Positions 8,365 through 18,018 of a stretch of 53,032 bases of DNA are shown piece after piece. Positions within the stretch are counted from its first letter, which is position 1, and every line of letters begins with the position of its first letter. The notes beneath the pieces are model-generated. The model saw nothing but the letters and a program-made list of their open reading frames with translations. It ran no database searches and was not told the DNA's origin. A program made the translations under genes and the position numbers. Source of the DNA: Candidatus Aminicenantota bacterium (GTDB lineage Bacteria > Acidobacteriota > Aminicenantia > S016-38); NCBI GenBank assembly GCA_026987025.1, contig JALSNJ010000006.1, forward strand, positions 1 through 53,032, read 5' to 3'.

Positions 8365-8935
8365 AGACCCGATATTGGTTGCCGGCGTGGACGAAGCCGG
8401 GAGGGGCTCTCTTTTCGGCCCCCTGGTGGCAGCGGCGGTAATATTGCCTCCGGAGGGCATAGAGGGACTTAGGGACTCCAAGGAGCTTTCCCCCGGAAAA
8501 AGGGAGAAGTTTTTCCGAAGAATTCTGAAAAAATCCCTGGCCTGGGCCTTTTCCCTGGGCACCCTGGAGGAAATAGAGGAGGAAAATGTCCTGCGGGCCA
8601 CCCTGAAGGCCATGGCCAGGGCCATAAAAGGGTTAGAACTAAGGCCCGATACGGTTCTGGTGGATGGACCCGTAGCCCCTGAGGTCCCCGGGGTTAAAAC
8701 GATCCCGGTGATACATGGGGATAGACTTTTTCCCCAGATTTCCGCCGCCTCCATCGTGGCCAAAGTTATAAGGGACAGGATTATGGTAAAGATGTCCCCT
8801 GGCTTCCCCTCATATCTTTTGGAAAAAAACATGGGCTATGCAACCCAGGAACATAGAAAAAGGCTTGGGGAAATAGGGGCCAGCCCTTTCCACCGGGATA
8901 AATTTGTCCTAAAATATAAATCGGGGCCAAAATGA
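8345..8935 (+). CDS. rnhB: Ribonuclease HII
   Basis: Removes RNA primers and misincorporated ribonucleotides from DNA:RNA hybrids. The active site is visible: DEAGRG at 16-21 (Asp16, Glu17), Asp107 in LVDG, and the [13 protein letters not shown] block with Asp144. The start is uncertain: a TTG at 8345 inside rplS gives 196 aa, but its ribosome binding site is weak, and a TTG a few codons later is possible. The stop overlaps the next ATG (ATGA at 8932). Confidence 0.93.
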   Translation: MPQNINKDPILVAGVDEAGRGSLFGPLVAAAVILPPEGIEGLRDSKELSPGKREKFFRRILKKSLAWAFSLGTLEEIEEENVLRATLKAMARAIKGLELRPDTVLVDGPVAPEVPGVKTIPVIHGDRLFPQISAASIVAKVIRDRIMVKMSPGFPSYLLEKNMGYATQEHRKRLGEIGASPFHRDKFVLKYKSGPK

Positions 8936-11298
8936 GGGATTCATCTCCGGAAAAGCTGGTTAGACAGGGAAAAATTGAAGAGGCTATTCGCATTTACGAA
9001 AGGGCTCTGAGGAAAAAGCCCAAGGATGAATATCTTATGAGGAAGCTCGGGGAACTTTATGAAAGGGCAGGGTTGAAGGATGAAGCCATAAAGATATTCA
9101 CCCGACTCGGGAACTATTATTTAGAAAAGGAGTTTCTCAAAAAGGCCCTGGCCATCTTCAAAAAAGTATATCTTCTTGATACGAAGAATCCAGACCATAC
9201 ATTAACCTTGGCCGACCTTTATGTAAAACTCGGACTTATCGTTAATGCCAAAAATCTATTGATCCATTTGGGAGAAACCCTCATAAGAAAGCAAAACTAC
9301 AGGAAAGCTATAGAGGTTTACGAAAGGCTGGCAAACATCCTCCCGGAGGACTTCAAGGTTAAAGAGGCTCTCCTTAACCTTTACCTGAATCAGGGCGAAA
9401 AGGACAAGGGAGTATCTCTGCTGTTAGAGCTGGCCGAGAGGGAAATAGAACAGGGGAACACGGAAAGGGCTCTGGCCAGACTCAAGAGGACCCTGATCCT
9501 TCAACCTGATAACCTAAAGGCTCTGGAGCTGGCCAAAAGGCTAAGCGCCACCACGGGCTCCGATTTCTTTGAGGAGCTGGCCCTTCCTCTTCTCAAGAAG
9601 AATCCTTCCCCTGCCCTGAAAAAAATGGTGGCCGAATATTACATGGACTTCCAAAAACTGGATAAGGCCCAACGGCTTCTGGAAGAACTCCTGGAAGAAA
9701 ACCCGGAGGATGAGGATCTGAAGAGAAAGCTCTCCGATATTTTAATTTTCCAGGGAGAATTTGACCGGGCCTATGACCTTCTTATCACCTTGGCTGAGAA
9801 AAGACTGGAGGAGGGGAACGAAGAGGAGGCCGTTGAGATTCTGAACCCAATTTTGAAGGCAAATCCCAACCACCTGAAGACCCTGGAAAAGATCGCTGAG
9901 ATTTACGAAAAGGCCGGCAAGAAACACAACGAAATAGCCGTGCTGACGACCCTGGCAGAAATTTACGAAGGCATGGGACGAAGGGAGGACCTGATAAAAA
10001 CCCTCAAAAAACTCCTGGCCCTTGACCCTGACAATGTTTATTTCCAGGAAAAATACGCAATGCTTGTGGGAGAAGAGGAGGAAAGCCCGGAAGAATTCAT
10101 AAAAATGCATATGGAAGAGGCGGAAAACTATATGAAGTTACAGCTGTGGATGAAGGCGGAGGCGGAGGTGGAAAAAATCCTTCTCAAATATCCGGATTAC
10201 TGGCCGGCAAAGCTTAAGCTCCTTGAAATATATATAAGGAAAGGGGACAAAAAAGGCACCAAGAGACTCGCCGACTCCATAAGAATGGAAACCCGGGATC
10301 CGGAGAAGCTTTCCCAGCTGGAGGCCCTTCTTTCTTCCTTGGCCAAGGGATTGGAGGAGGAAGAGGAAGAAATAGAGGAAATCCAGGAGATAAACGAGGA
10401 CCTTCTTCTGGAGGAGGAAAAACTTCTGGAAGGCCAGGAAACCGTTCTTGATTTTGAAATTGCCGAGGCAGAAAGTTTAGAAAAGGCGAAGGCCGATACC
10501 AATGTGGACATGGAAATAGAAATCCCCTTGGGCGAAGAGGCTGAATCTGTGGACACCAATGTGGATATGGAAGTGCCTCAGGAAAAGGAGGAAACCGGAA
10601 CCCTGAGGGAATGGGAAAGATTGGTGGAGGAAATTTCCACTCCTGAAGAGAAAAAACCTAAAAAGAAGGCCTCCATAGAGGAGGAACTCTCCCAGATCCT
10701 TGAGGAATTTGGTATAAAGGAAAAGGAAAAGGAAAAGGAAAAGAAAAAGGAAGAGCCCTTACAGGAAAGCACGGAAGGGACCTCTCAGGATGAGCTCGTC
10801 GATCTGGCCCAGGCCATAACCCAAGAGCTGGAGGCCATGGACATCCTGGGAGAAGAGGAAATAAAGGACAGGGAAACCGAAGACTGGGAAATGATAAAGC
10901 AGCTCTCTTCCTCCATGAGCGCTTCCATCGAAGAGGAAGATTACCAGACCCACTTTGACCTGGGGGTGGCCTATTTTAAGATGGGCATGTTTGACGAGGC
11001 CTTAGCCGAATTTCAAATTTCGGAAAAGAGCCCGGAAAAGCGACTGGAGTCCCTGGAACTGATCGGCATCTGCCTTTTTGAAAAAGGTCTCTACGAAGAG
11101 GCAATAGAGACCTTTAAAAAGGGCCTTAAGGAAAAGGGACACCCTCCGGAAAAATATTTGGGTTTGAAGTATCATCTGGCTAAGGTTTACGAAGCCCTGG
11201 GAAACAAAAGGGAGGCGGAAAAACTTCTCAAAGAGATACGCCAGGTGGACCCCTCCTATATAGACAAGGTAGAAAAGTTCTCGGATTTCCTGCCTTGA
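8932..11298 (+). CDS. Large TPR-repeat protein with acidic linker
   Basis: A 788-aa protein without signal peptide or membrane segment, so probably cytoplasmic. Residues 1 to about 460 are a long run of tetratricopeptide repeats. Then come an acidic, low-complexity linker (about 470-670) and a second TPR block (about 672-787). In the linker the heptad DTNVDME occurs twice, about 20 residues apart (near 521 and 540), and a KEKEKEKEK stretch lies near 600. The ATG overlaps the rnhB stop (ATGA), and the stop overlaps the TTG of the sigma-54 activator (TTGA), so all three are co-translated. TPR proteins are assembly or signalling scaffolds; the partner is unknown, and the neighbouring activator is the obvious candidate. 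Confidence 0.8.
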   Translation: MRDSSPEKLVRQGKIEEAIRIYERALRKKPKDEYLMRKLGELYERAGLKDEAIKIFTRLGNYYLEKEFLKKALAIFKKVYLLDTKNPDHTLTLADLYVKLGLIVNAKNLLIHLGETLIRKQNYRKAIEVYERLANILPEDFKVKEALLNLYLNQGEKDKGVSLLLELAEREIEQGNTERALARLKRTLILQPDNLKALELAKRLSATTGSDFFEELALPLLKKNPSPALKKMVAEYYMDFQKLDKAQRLLEELLEENPEDEDLKRKLSDILIFQGEFDRAYDLLITLAEKRLEEGNEEEAVEILNPILKANPNHLKTLEKIAEIYEKAGKKHNEIAVLTTLAEIYEGMGRREDLIKTLKKLLALDPDNVYFQEKYAMLVGEEEESPEEFIKMHMEEAENYMKLQLWMKAEAEVEKILLKYPDYWPAKLKLLEIYIRKGDKKGTKRLADSIRMETRDPEKLSQLEALLSSLAKGLEEEEEEIEEIQEINEDLLLEEEKLLEGQETVLDFEIAEAESLEKAKADTNVDMEIEIPLGEEAESVDTNVDMEVPQEKEETGTLREWERLVEEISTPEEKKPKKKASIEEELSQILEEFGIKEKEKEKEKKKEEPLQESTEGTSQDELVDLAQAITQELEAMDILGEEEIKDRETEDWEMIKQLSSSMSASIEEEDYQTHFDLGVAYFKMGMFDEALAEFQISEKSPEKRLESLELIGICLFEKGLYEEAIETFKKGLKEKGHPPEKYLGLKYHLAKVYEALGNKREAEKLLKEIRQVDPSYIDKVEKFSDFLP

Positions 11299-14200
11299 GG
11301 CTTCCCTTCTTCTCGGTAAAAAGAATTCTTTCCTTCCCCACCATAATCCACCCCAACCTCATGGACAGGGTGAAAATAAGGGGGAAAAACCTTTTAATAA
11401 AGGGAAAACACACAGGCCCCTGGGACCTCTCTCCCCAGAGGGAGGCACTGAGGCTTTGCTTTCAAAGGGCTCTGGACATATGGGTCTCCGGTTTTTTTGA
11501 ACATTCCAACGCTGGGTTCTTATATGCCTATCCCACAAGAACTGGAAGGAAGACCCTGAACTTCAACTCAAAGGAAGCTCCCCTTTTTTCCAGATTGTGC
11601 TGGAAGCCCTTTAAAAGGGAAGAGCTCCTCTTTCTCCTCCGTCTTACAGAGGAAAAAAGAGGGCCCGCAGTGGTAAGCATCAAAGGTCCGGAGGGAGCGG
11701 GAAAGTCCTGGCTTATGAGAAGGGCGGTAAGCCTCCATCACAACGGCCTCTTGCTGGACGCCGCCCACCCTCGCTTTGAACTTCACCTCCAATGGGCCCT
11801 CAAATCCGGCCCCTGGGATGTGGTGGCCCTGGAAAACTACAACAACGAAAGAGCAAGGGAGGCTTTCAAGCTCCTCTTTGCCTCCTTTCCCAGGGCCCTT
11901 TTCATCTTAGAAGGAGAAGAGACAGGGGCTTACACCCTGGAATTAAAGGCCCCCTCCTTAGAACAATGGAAGGCCCATCTTGTCTTTTTGGACGAAGAAG
12001 TTAAAGAAAAGACCCTTCCTGTGGCGGAGGAGCATCCCTTCCCGGGACAGCTTATCTCCGCCCTTATGGGAAAGAGGAAAAAGGAAAAACTCCCTTATTC
12101 CCCTCCTTCGTTTCCTCGCCTGAAATCCAAAAACCCTTACCTAAAAGAGGCAAAGGTAGAAAAGGCCCTGGCCAGGGCAGGTAAGGAAAGGGCCCTGGAG
12201 CTTCTCAAAACCTGCAGAACAAGGGCGTGCAAGGCGATAAAGGCTTTCCTTTTGAACAAAGAGTTCCACCCTAAGGAAGGGGACTCGGCCTTGGCCTTCC
12301 TCTGGGCGGGAAAGATTCAAGAAAGGAGGGGAAACCCTGCCCTGGCCGAAGCTCTCCTCCGCCAGGCATACAGGAAGGCCCTTTCGGATCTGGACGGGGA
12401 AACCGCAGGCAGGGCCTTTTCCGACCTGGGCGCCTTTTTCTACCGGCTGGGCAACCTGGACCAGGCAGAGGAATTTTTCTCCAAGGCGTTGACCCTCCTT
12501 TCCACCTGGGGGAGTGAGAAGGCTTTCACTTTGGCCAGTTATAACCTGGCCGAAGTGCTTTTTCTGAAGGGGGAGTGGGACAAAGCAGAAAAGCTCTACA
12601 GACTGAGCTACGAAAAAACCCCAAGGGAAAGCCTTTCCCACGCCTACGATGCTACCTCCCTGGGATATCTCCTTTATTTAAAGGGAAAACACCGGGAAGG
12701 AAAAGAGCTCCTAAGGGAAGGGGCGGAAATCTTCCTTCGGGCAGGTAGCCCCCGGGAATTGGAGGACTTGGCCTGGAAGGTTTCGGAAATCTCCGTAGAG
12801 GAAGGAAGGCCCCTTCTTGAAGGGGCGAACCTCCCCTATCCCTACCCCTTAGTTTTGAGCTTTTTGAAGGGAAGGCCTGCACAGGAACAGGGCCCCTGGG
12901 GAAGCCTTCTGAACGGTCTTCTTCAGAGAAGGAGGAACTTACTTCTTCGGGCCATAAAGGAATTCTCCTTGGAGCGGAAGGATATTTTGGAAAACTTCAC
13001 CCTTTACATGATGGCCAGGGAAGGCCTGTGGAGGAGTTCAGACCTTCCCAGGTTAAGAAAATCCTTGGTATGGCACAGAAGAAGAAATTGCTTCAGGGCG
13101 AAAACCCTGGAAAATGTCCTGGAGATGAAAGAAGGGGAGCGGGAAAAGCTGGAGGGGGAGGAAGAGGAAATTCTTGGAAAACTCCTGAGTTTAGCTAAGG
13201 AGAACTGGGGAGACCTCCCCTCCGCCTTTCTTATAACTCACCAAAACATGGTTCTTAACCGGGTTTTATCTCCCCCGGTGGCATGGACCGTTGTGAGGCA
13301 GGGAAACCGCCGACTGGCAAGGAACCTCTCGGAGGTATCCGACCCTGACCAGCGGGAGGAACTTTTTGTTAAAGGCATAAAGAGCTTCATTTTAGAAAGC
13401 ACCGGGTTGTCCTATGGAACCCTGGTGGGCTTCGTGGCAAGCCCCGAGGAATCCTTTTTCAACCTCCAGGACCTGGAACGCTTAAGGGATTTGCTCAGGC
13501 TGGCTGCCCGGAGCCTTCAACCGAAGAAGGGATTTCTTTTACTGAAGGGCAGGTCTGCTCCCATGCAAAGGATCTTTGCGGAAATAAGGAGAGCTGCTAC
13601 GGAAAGGAAGCCGGTCCTAATCGTGGGGGAGACCGGGACGGGAAAGGAGCTGGTGGCCCGCTCCATTTCCCTTTTAAGGGGGGAAAATTTTGTGGCGGTA
13701 AACTGCGCCTCCATACCGGAAAACCTTCTGGAATCGGAGCTTTTCGGCTATGCCAAAGGGGCCTTCACCGGGGCAGATAGAAACAAGCCCGGGCTTATAG
13801 AGGAAGCTAAGGGCGGTATCCTGTTCCTGGACGAAATAGGAGAAATGCCTTTAGAGGTCCAGGCCAAATTTCTTCGGGTACTTCAGGACGGCAGGCTCCG
13901 CAGGCTGGGGGAAACCAGGGAAAGGGAGGTGGATTTCAAGCTGGTCTCAGCCACCAACCGGGACCTTTCCCTGGAGGTGGAGAAGGGAGGATTCAGAAGG
14001 GACCTCTATCACAGAATCTCCCATTTCACGATAAAGATCCCCCCCCTCAGGGAAAGAAAGGAGGACATAATTCCCCTGGCGGAGCACTTCGCCAGGAAAT
14101 ACTCCGGAAAGGAAATTAAACTTTCCCGGGCCGTTAAAGCCATCCTTCTGGACCATCGGTGGCCGGGAAATGTAAGGGAGCTGGAGGCAACCCTGCGCTT

Positions 14201-14435
14201 TGCCACCTCACTTCTGGAGGAGGGGGAGGAGGTCATTTTGCCCCAACACCTTCCCCGGAACCTTTTGAAAAAAGGTGAATTCAAAACCTTAGAGGAGGCC
14301 AGGGCCCTGTGGGAAAGGGAGTATGTAAAGACGGCCCTTCTTTCCGCCGAGGGAGATATCTCCAAGGCCTCTTCCCTCTTGGGGATTTCCCGTCAGCACC
14401 TTTACAACCTGCTCAGGAAATACGACTTAAAATGA
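11295..14435 (+). CDS. Sigma-54 activator with N-terminal P-loop, TPR and GAF-like regions
   Basis: A 1046-aa bacterial enhancer-binding protein. The C-terminal third is canonical: AAA+ Walker A GETGTGKE (778-785), the sigma-54 contact loop GAFTGA (822-827), Walker B GGILFLDEIGEM (about 840-851), the GNVREL block (near 957) and a Fis-type helix-turn-helix at the end (about 1020-1046). The N-terminal part is unusual. A second P-loop, GPEGAGKS (131-138), looks like a STAND/AAA_16-type NTPase. TPR-like repeats follow (about 350-520), then a degenerate GAF-like segment (about 640-750). No response-regulator receiver is present. It probably activates sigma-54 promoters in response to a ligand or partner sensed by the front half. 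It starts with TTG in a TTGA overlap and is coupled to dppB by ATGA. rpoN is not in this window. Confidence 0.85.
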   Translation: MRLPFFSVKRILSFPTIIHPNLMDRVKIRGKNLLIKGKHTGPWDLSPQREALRLCFQRALDIWVSGFFEHSNAGFLYAYPTRTGRKTLNFNSKEAPLFSRLCWKPFKREELLFLLRLTEEKRGPAVVSIKGPEGAGKSWLMRRAVSLHHNGLLLDAAHPRFELHLQWALKSGPWDVVALENYNNERAREAFKLLFASFPRALFILEGEETGAYTLELKAPSLEQWKAHLVFLDEEVKEKTLPVAEEHPFPGQLISALMGKRKKEKLPYSPPSFPRLKSKNPYLKEAKVEKALARAGKERALELLKTCRTRACKAIKAFLLNKEFHPKEGDSALAFLWAGKIQERRGNPALAEALLRQAYRKALSDLDGETAGRAFSDLGAFFYRLGNLDQAEEFFSKALTLLSTWGSEKAFTLASYNLAEVLFLKGEWDKAEKLYRLSYEKTPRESLSHAYDATSLGYLLYLKGKHREGKELLREGAEIFLRAGSPRELEDLAWKVSEISVEEGRPLLEGANLPYPYPLVLSFLKGRPAQEQGPWGSLLNGLLQRRRNLLLRAIKEFSLERKDILENFTLYMMAREGLWRSSDLPRLRKSLVWHRRRNCFRAKTLENVLEMKEGEREKLEGEEEEILGKLLSLAKENWGDLPSAFLITHQNMVLNRVLSPPVAWTVVRQGNRRLARNLSEVSDPDQREELFVKGIKSFILESTGLSYGTLVGFVASPEESFFNLQDLERLRDLLRLAARSLQPKKGFLLLKGRSAPMQRIFAEIRRAATERKPVLIVGETGTGKELVARSISLLRGENFVAVNCASIPENLLESELFGYAKGAFTGADRNKPGLIEEAKGGILFLDEIGEMPLEVQAKFLRVLQDGRLRRLGETREREVDFKLVSATNRDLSLEVEKGGFRRDLYHRISHFTIKIPPLRERKEDIIPLAEHFARKYSGKEIKLSRAVKAILLDHRWPGNVRELEATLRFATSLLEEGEEVILPQHLPRNLLKKGEFKTLEEARALWEREYVKTALLSAEGDISKASSLLGISRQHLYNLLRKYDLK

Positions 14436-15361
14436 GTTATTTCCTAAGAAGAATTCTTACAGGATTTTTCATACTCTGGACCGCCGCCTCCCTGGTTTTC
14501 TTCTTGATGAGGCTTCTCCCTTCGGACCCGGTGGAAATAATCCTGGGGGAAAACGCCAGGCCCTCCCAGGTGGAGACCCTGAGGAAGGAGCTGGGCCTGG
14601 ACAAACCCCTGTGGGTTCAATACTGGGCCTTCCTCCGGGGATTGGCCAGGGGGGACTTGGGGAGGTCCCTCATATCGGGCCAGAAGGTTTCCAGGATCAT
14701 ATTGGCCCATCTTCCTTACACCATAAAGCTGGCCCTCCTATCCATAATAATCACCCTCCTTATTTCTTTCCCTTTGGGCTTGCTCTCCTTCCTCAACCCT
14801 AAGCTGGACCTTCCGGTTTTCTTAATTTCCACCTCTGGTCTGGCGGTGCCAAACTTCTGGCTGGGTCCCCTTCTGATTTTGCTCTTCTCCGTTAAGCTGA
14901 AGCTCCTGCCGGTTTCCGGGGCCGATTCCCCGGCCCATTTTATACTTCCCTCCATCACCCTTGCCACCGCCCTCTCCGCATACCTCGTAAAGATCATAAG
15001 AAAATCCCTGCACGAAGAGGGAACCAAAACTTACATTATGGCCCTTTGGGCCCGTGGTCTTCCCAGGAAGAGGGTTTTGCTATCCCATATCTTACCCAAT
15101 GCCCTGATCCCCATAATAACTGTGGTGGGCCTGGAGGCCGGGGCCCTGCTTACCGGAACCATCATCACCGAAAGGGTCTTTTCCATTCCCGGAATAGGAA
15201 CCCTCCTGATCCGGGCCATAGGAGAGAGGGATTATCCTCTGGTTCAGGGGTTGGTCCTCTTTATATCAGGGGTTTATGTACTGGTAAATCTGGCCGTGGA
15301 CCTCTCCTATCCTCTGATAGACCCGAGAATCAGGCTTGGGAGGCGACTTGAGGCCAAATAA
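14432..15361 (+). CDS. Peptide/nickel-type ABC transporter permease, DppB-like
   Basis: Inner-membrane permease of the dipeptide/oligopeptide/nickel import family, 309 aa. The N-terminal SYFLRRILTGFF, the SDPVEIILGENARPS region and the C-terminal ITERVFSIPGIGTLL block are typical of DppB/OppB. The ORF is open further upstream, but the ATG at 14432 fits the family N-terminus and overlaps the activator stop (ATGA). A DppC partner follows directly. No substrate-binding protein or ATPases of the DppD/DppF type are in the window, so the substrate cannot be inferred. Confidence 0.88.
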   Translation: MSYFLRRILTGFFILWTAASLVFFLMRLLPSDPVEIILGENARPSQVETLRKELGLDKPLWVQYWAFLRGLARGDLGRSLISGQKVSRIILAHLPYTIKLALLSIIITLLISFPLGLLSFLNPKLDLPVFLISTSGLAVPNFWLGPLLILLFSVKLKLLPVSGADSPAHFILPSITLATALSAYLVKIIRKSLHEEGTKTYIMALWARGLPRKRVLLSHILPNALIPIITVVGLEAGALLTGTIITERVFSIPGIGTLLIRAIGERDYPLVQGLVLFISGVYVLVNLAVDLSYPLIDPRIRLGRRLEAK

Positions 15362-16136
15362 GCTTGGCCTTTTTCTCTTTCTGATCCCGATTGTAGTCTC
15401 CGGCCTGCTCCTTCTCCTTCCCCAGAGTTCCACAGCGGTGAACATGAAGGAGAGGCTCCTCCCCCCTTCCTGGAGCCATCCCATGGGCACGGACCTCCTG
15501 GGGAGGGATGTGGCCAAGAGGGTCGCCGAAGGCGTATTCATATCCCTGGCCCTTTCTTTCATGGTGGTGCTCATAACCACCTCAGTGGGCACCGCCCTGG
15601 GGATTCTATCCGGCTTTTCGGGAGGGGTCCTGGACGAGGCGGTGATGAGGGCAGTGGACCTCCTTATGGCCTTTCCCGGCTTTCTCCTGGCCCTCACCTT
15701 TGTGGCCCTTCTGGGAGGGGGTTTTTGGAACCTTATCATAGCCCTTTCCTTTTCTGGATGGACCTCCTATTGTCGCCTTTCCAGGGGAATTTCCGTAAGG
15801 CTGCGGGAGGAGGATTTCGTCGCCTCTTCCCTGGTTTTAGGGGCCCCCTATCCCTGGATTTTCCTCCACCACATACTTCCCCATGTTCTGCCGGTCATAA
15901 GGGTCCAGGCCACGGTTTCCATGGCAGGGGTCATCCTGGCGGAATCCTCCCTGAGCTTCCTTGGTTTAGGGCTTCAGCCCCCCACCCCTTCCTTAGGGGG
16001 GATGATAGACGAAGGGAGGGGGTTTCTGCTTCAGGCTCCGTGGCTGAGCCTCTTTCCCGGACTTTTCCTCTTTCTTTTAATAATGGGCCTGCTGATGATG
16101 GCTGAGGAGAAAAACCAGGAAGCCTTTTTTTCGTAA
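15348..16136 (+). CDS. Peptide/nickel-type ABC transporter permease, DppC-like
   Basis: The second permease of the pair, about 262 aa. It shows the HPMGTDLLGRDV motif, the EAA-loop region (LGAPYPWIFLHHILPHVLPV) and the ESSLSFLGLGLQPPTPSLG end typical of DppC/OppC. Two in-frame TTG codons are possible starts, at 15336 and 15348. I prefer 15348, because GGGAGG lies 4 bases ahead. The gene overlaps dppB by 14 bases. It is short at the N-terminus compared with E. coli DppC, starting directly at the first membrane helix. Confidence 0.86.
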   Translation: MRPNKLGLFLFLIPIVVSGLLLLLPQSSTAVNMKERLLPPSWSHPMGTDLLGRDVAKRVAEGVFISLALSFMVVLITTSVGTALGILSGFSGGVLDEAVMRAVDLLMAFPGFLLALTFVALLGGGFWNLIIALSFSGWTSYCRLSRGISVRLREEDFVASSLVLGAPYPWIFLHHILPHVLPVIRVQATVSMAGVILAESSLSFLGLGLQPPTPSLGGMIDEGRGFLLQAPWLSLFPGLFLFLLIMGLLMMAEEKNQEAFFS

Positions 16137-16156
16137 AACTTCCATAGGAGGAGAAA

Positions 16157-17347
16157 ATGAAGAAAACCATATGGATAGCCATAGGCCTTGTCGTCATCGT
16201 CCTTGTGATACTTTTAAACATTAATAGGTCTGGCTCGGGCGTAAAGGTGCGGGCAAGGAAGGTAAAGAAAACCACCCTCATATCCATAGTTGAGGGAACC
16301 GGGGAAATAAAGCCCACCAAAAATGTGGAAATTTCCGCCGACATTTCAGGAAAGATAGTGAAAATCGGGGTCAGGGAAGGTGACAGGGTAAAAAAGGGAC
16401 AATTCCTCCTTCAAATAGACCCCTCCATGTACAAGGCGGAGCTGGAGTCCGCCATGGCCTCACTGAAGGCCACCGAGGCCCAATTGATTCAAAATGAGGC
16501 CGCCTATGAAATTGCCAAAAAGAACTACGAGAGGGCCAAAAAGCTTTACGCCAAGGGAATCATCTCCCAGGAAGAGTACCTTAAGGCCGAAGCGGATTTT
16601 AAATCCTCCCTATCCTCACTGAAAGCCCTGAAGTTCAGGATAGAGCAGAACAGGGCCCAGGTAAAATCGGCCCGGGAAAAGCTGAAGAAAACCCTCATCC
16701 TTTCGCCGGTGGATGGGGTTGTGACCAGTCTGAATGTGGAGGAGGGGGAGGTGGCCATCATAGGAACCATGAACAACCCTGGAACCATCCTTTTAACCGT
16801 GGCTGACCTTTCCCAGATGCAGGCAGAGGTTTGGGTAGATGAGACGGACATAGTTAAAGTAAAGGAAGGGCAAAAGGCTACGGTGGAGGTGGATGCCTTT
16901 CCCGAAGAGAAGTTTCATGGGGTGGTAACGGAGGTGGGAAGCTCCCCCCAGCAATCAACAGCCTCCCTCTCTTCCCAGGAGCAAGCCAAGGAATACAAGG
17001 TGGTTATAGTTTTGAAGGGGGATGTTAGCCGCCTTAAACCAGGGCTTACCGCCACGGCGAGGATAGAGGTGGCCAGGGCAAAGGATGTCTTGGCGGTGCC
17101 CATATCTTCTTTGGTGGTTAGAAAAGTTAAAGGAAAGGAGAAGGAAGGGGTTTTCGTGGTGGAAGACGGGCTGGCCAGGTTCAGACCCGTTAAAAAGGGA
17201 ATTATGGGGGAAATGGAGGTGGAAATAAAATCCGGGTTGAAGGAAGGGGAGAGGGTCATCGTGGGGCCCTTTAAGGTGCTTAGGGTTTTGCAGGACGGTC
17301 AAAGGGTGGAGGTCACCACCGGCAGAAGAATTAAAGGGAAAAAATGA
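16157..17347 (+). CDS. Periplasmic adaptor (HlyD/MacA family)
   Basis: A 396-aa membrane-fusion protein that would link an inner-membrane pump to an outer-membrane TolC-type channel. It has one N-terminal membrane anchor (about 5-22), lipoyl halves on either side of a coiled-coil hairpin (about 95-180), and beta-barrel and membrane-proximal domains after about 220. The ATG is preceded by AGGAGG. It overlaps the next ATPase gene by ATGA, the usual macA-macB order, but no MacB/FtsX-type permease follows. A TolC-like protein is encoded far away at 43709. Confidence 0.88.
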   Translation: MKKTIWIAIGLVVIVLVILLNINRSGSGVKVRARKVKKTTLISIVEGTGEIKPTKNVEISADISGKIVKIGVREGDRVKKGQFLLQIDPSMYKAELESAMASLKATEAQLIQNEAAYEIAKKNYERAKKLYAKGIISQEEYLKAEADFKSSLSSLKALKFRIEQNRAQVKSAREKLKKTLILSPVDGVVTSLNVEEGEVAIIGTMNNPGTILLTVADLSQMQAEVWVDETDIVKVKEGQKATVEVDAFPEEKFHGVVTEVGSSPQQSTASLSSQEQAKEYKVVIVLKGDVSRLKPGLTATARIEVARAKDVLAVPISSLVVRKVKGKEKEGVFVVEDGLARFRPVKKGIMGEMEVEIKSGLKEGERVIVGPFKVLRVLQDGQRVEVTTGRRIKGKK

Positions 17348-18018
17348 AGCCGCTTATTAAAACCGAAAACCTATGGAAAGTATACAGAATGGGGAAGGTG
17401 GATGTGGAAGCCCTGAGGGGCGTAAGCCTGGAGGTGGAAAGGGGTGAATACCTGGCCATAATGGGACCTTCGGGCTCAGGGAAATCCACATTAATGAACA
17501 TTCTGGGCTGTCTGGACACCCCCACAAGGGGGAAGTATTACTTGGAGGGAAGGGATGTCTCCTCCCTGAGCGACGACGAGCTTTCCCTTTTAAGAAATCA
17601 AAAAATCGGCTTTGTTTTCCAGAGCTTTCACCTGCTTCCCAGAACCCCTGCCATACACAATGTAGAGCTTCCCCTGATTTACGCAGGGGTTCCCAAAAAG
17701 GAAAGGAGAAAAAGGGCAGAGGAAGCCCTGGAAAAGGTAGGTCTCAGAGAAAGAATGTGGCACAAACCCAATGAACTTTCCGGCGGAGAACGCCAGAGGG
17801 TGGCCATAGCCAGGGCCATTATCAACAATCCTTCCATCCTTCTGGCCGACGAACCCACAGGAAACCTTGACTCCCGTTCTGGAGAGGAGATTATGAGGAT
17901 ATTTGAGGCCCTGCACCAAATGGGAAACACCATTATTGTTGTAACCCACGACCCCAACATTGCCTCCAGGACGCGCAGGATAATAAAATTAAAGGACGGG
18001 AGGATAGTCAATGCATAA
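17344..18018 (+). CDS. ABC transporter ATPase, MacB/LolD type
   Basis: A 224-aa nucleotide-binding subunit. Motifs: Walker [10 protein letters not shown] (41-49), Q-loop Gln93, signature LSGGERQR (145-152), Walker B LLADEP (166-171) and switch His202. The NLDSRSG segment after Walker B is typical of the LolD/MacB/FtsE group, which acts with FtsX-fold permeases in lipoprotein release or efflux. Here it lies between an adaptor and a Yip1-family membrane protein, and no FtsX-fold permease is adjacent. Confidence 0.92.
   Translation: MKPLIKTENLWKVYRMGKVDVEALRGVSLEVERGEYLAIMGPSGSGKSTLMNILGCLDTPTRGKYYLEGRDVSSLSDDELSLLRNQKIGFVFQSFHLLPRTPAIHNVELPLIYAGVPKKERRKRAEEALEKVGLRERMWHKPNELSGGERQRVAIARAIINNPSILLADEPTGNLDSRSGEEIMRIFEALHQMGNTIIVVTHDPNIASRTRRIIKLKDGRIVNA

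Noticed and set aside
10711-10750. Purine-only AAGGAAAAGG repeat that looks like a microsatellite
   Set aside because: It codes the Lys-Glu stretch of the TPR protein linker; not a separate repeat element.
13071-13091. TGGCAC followed by TTGC, resembling a sigma-54 promoter
   Set aside because: The spacing is 11 bases instead of 5, and the site is inside the activator gene.
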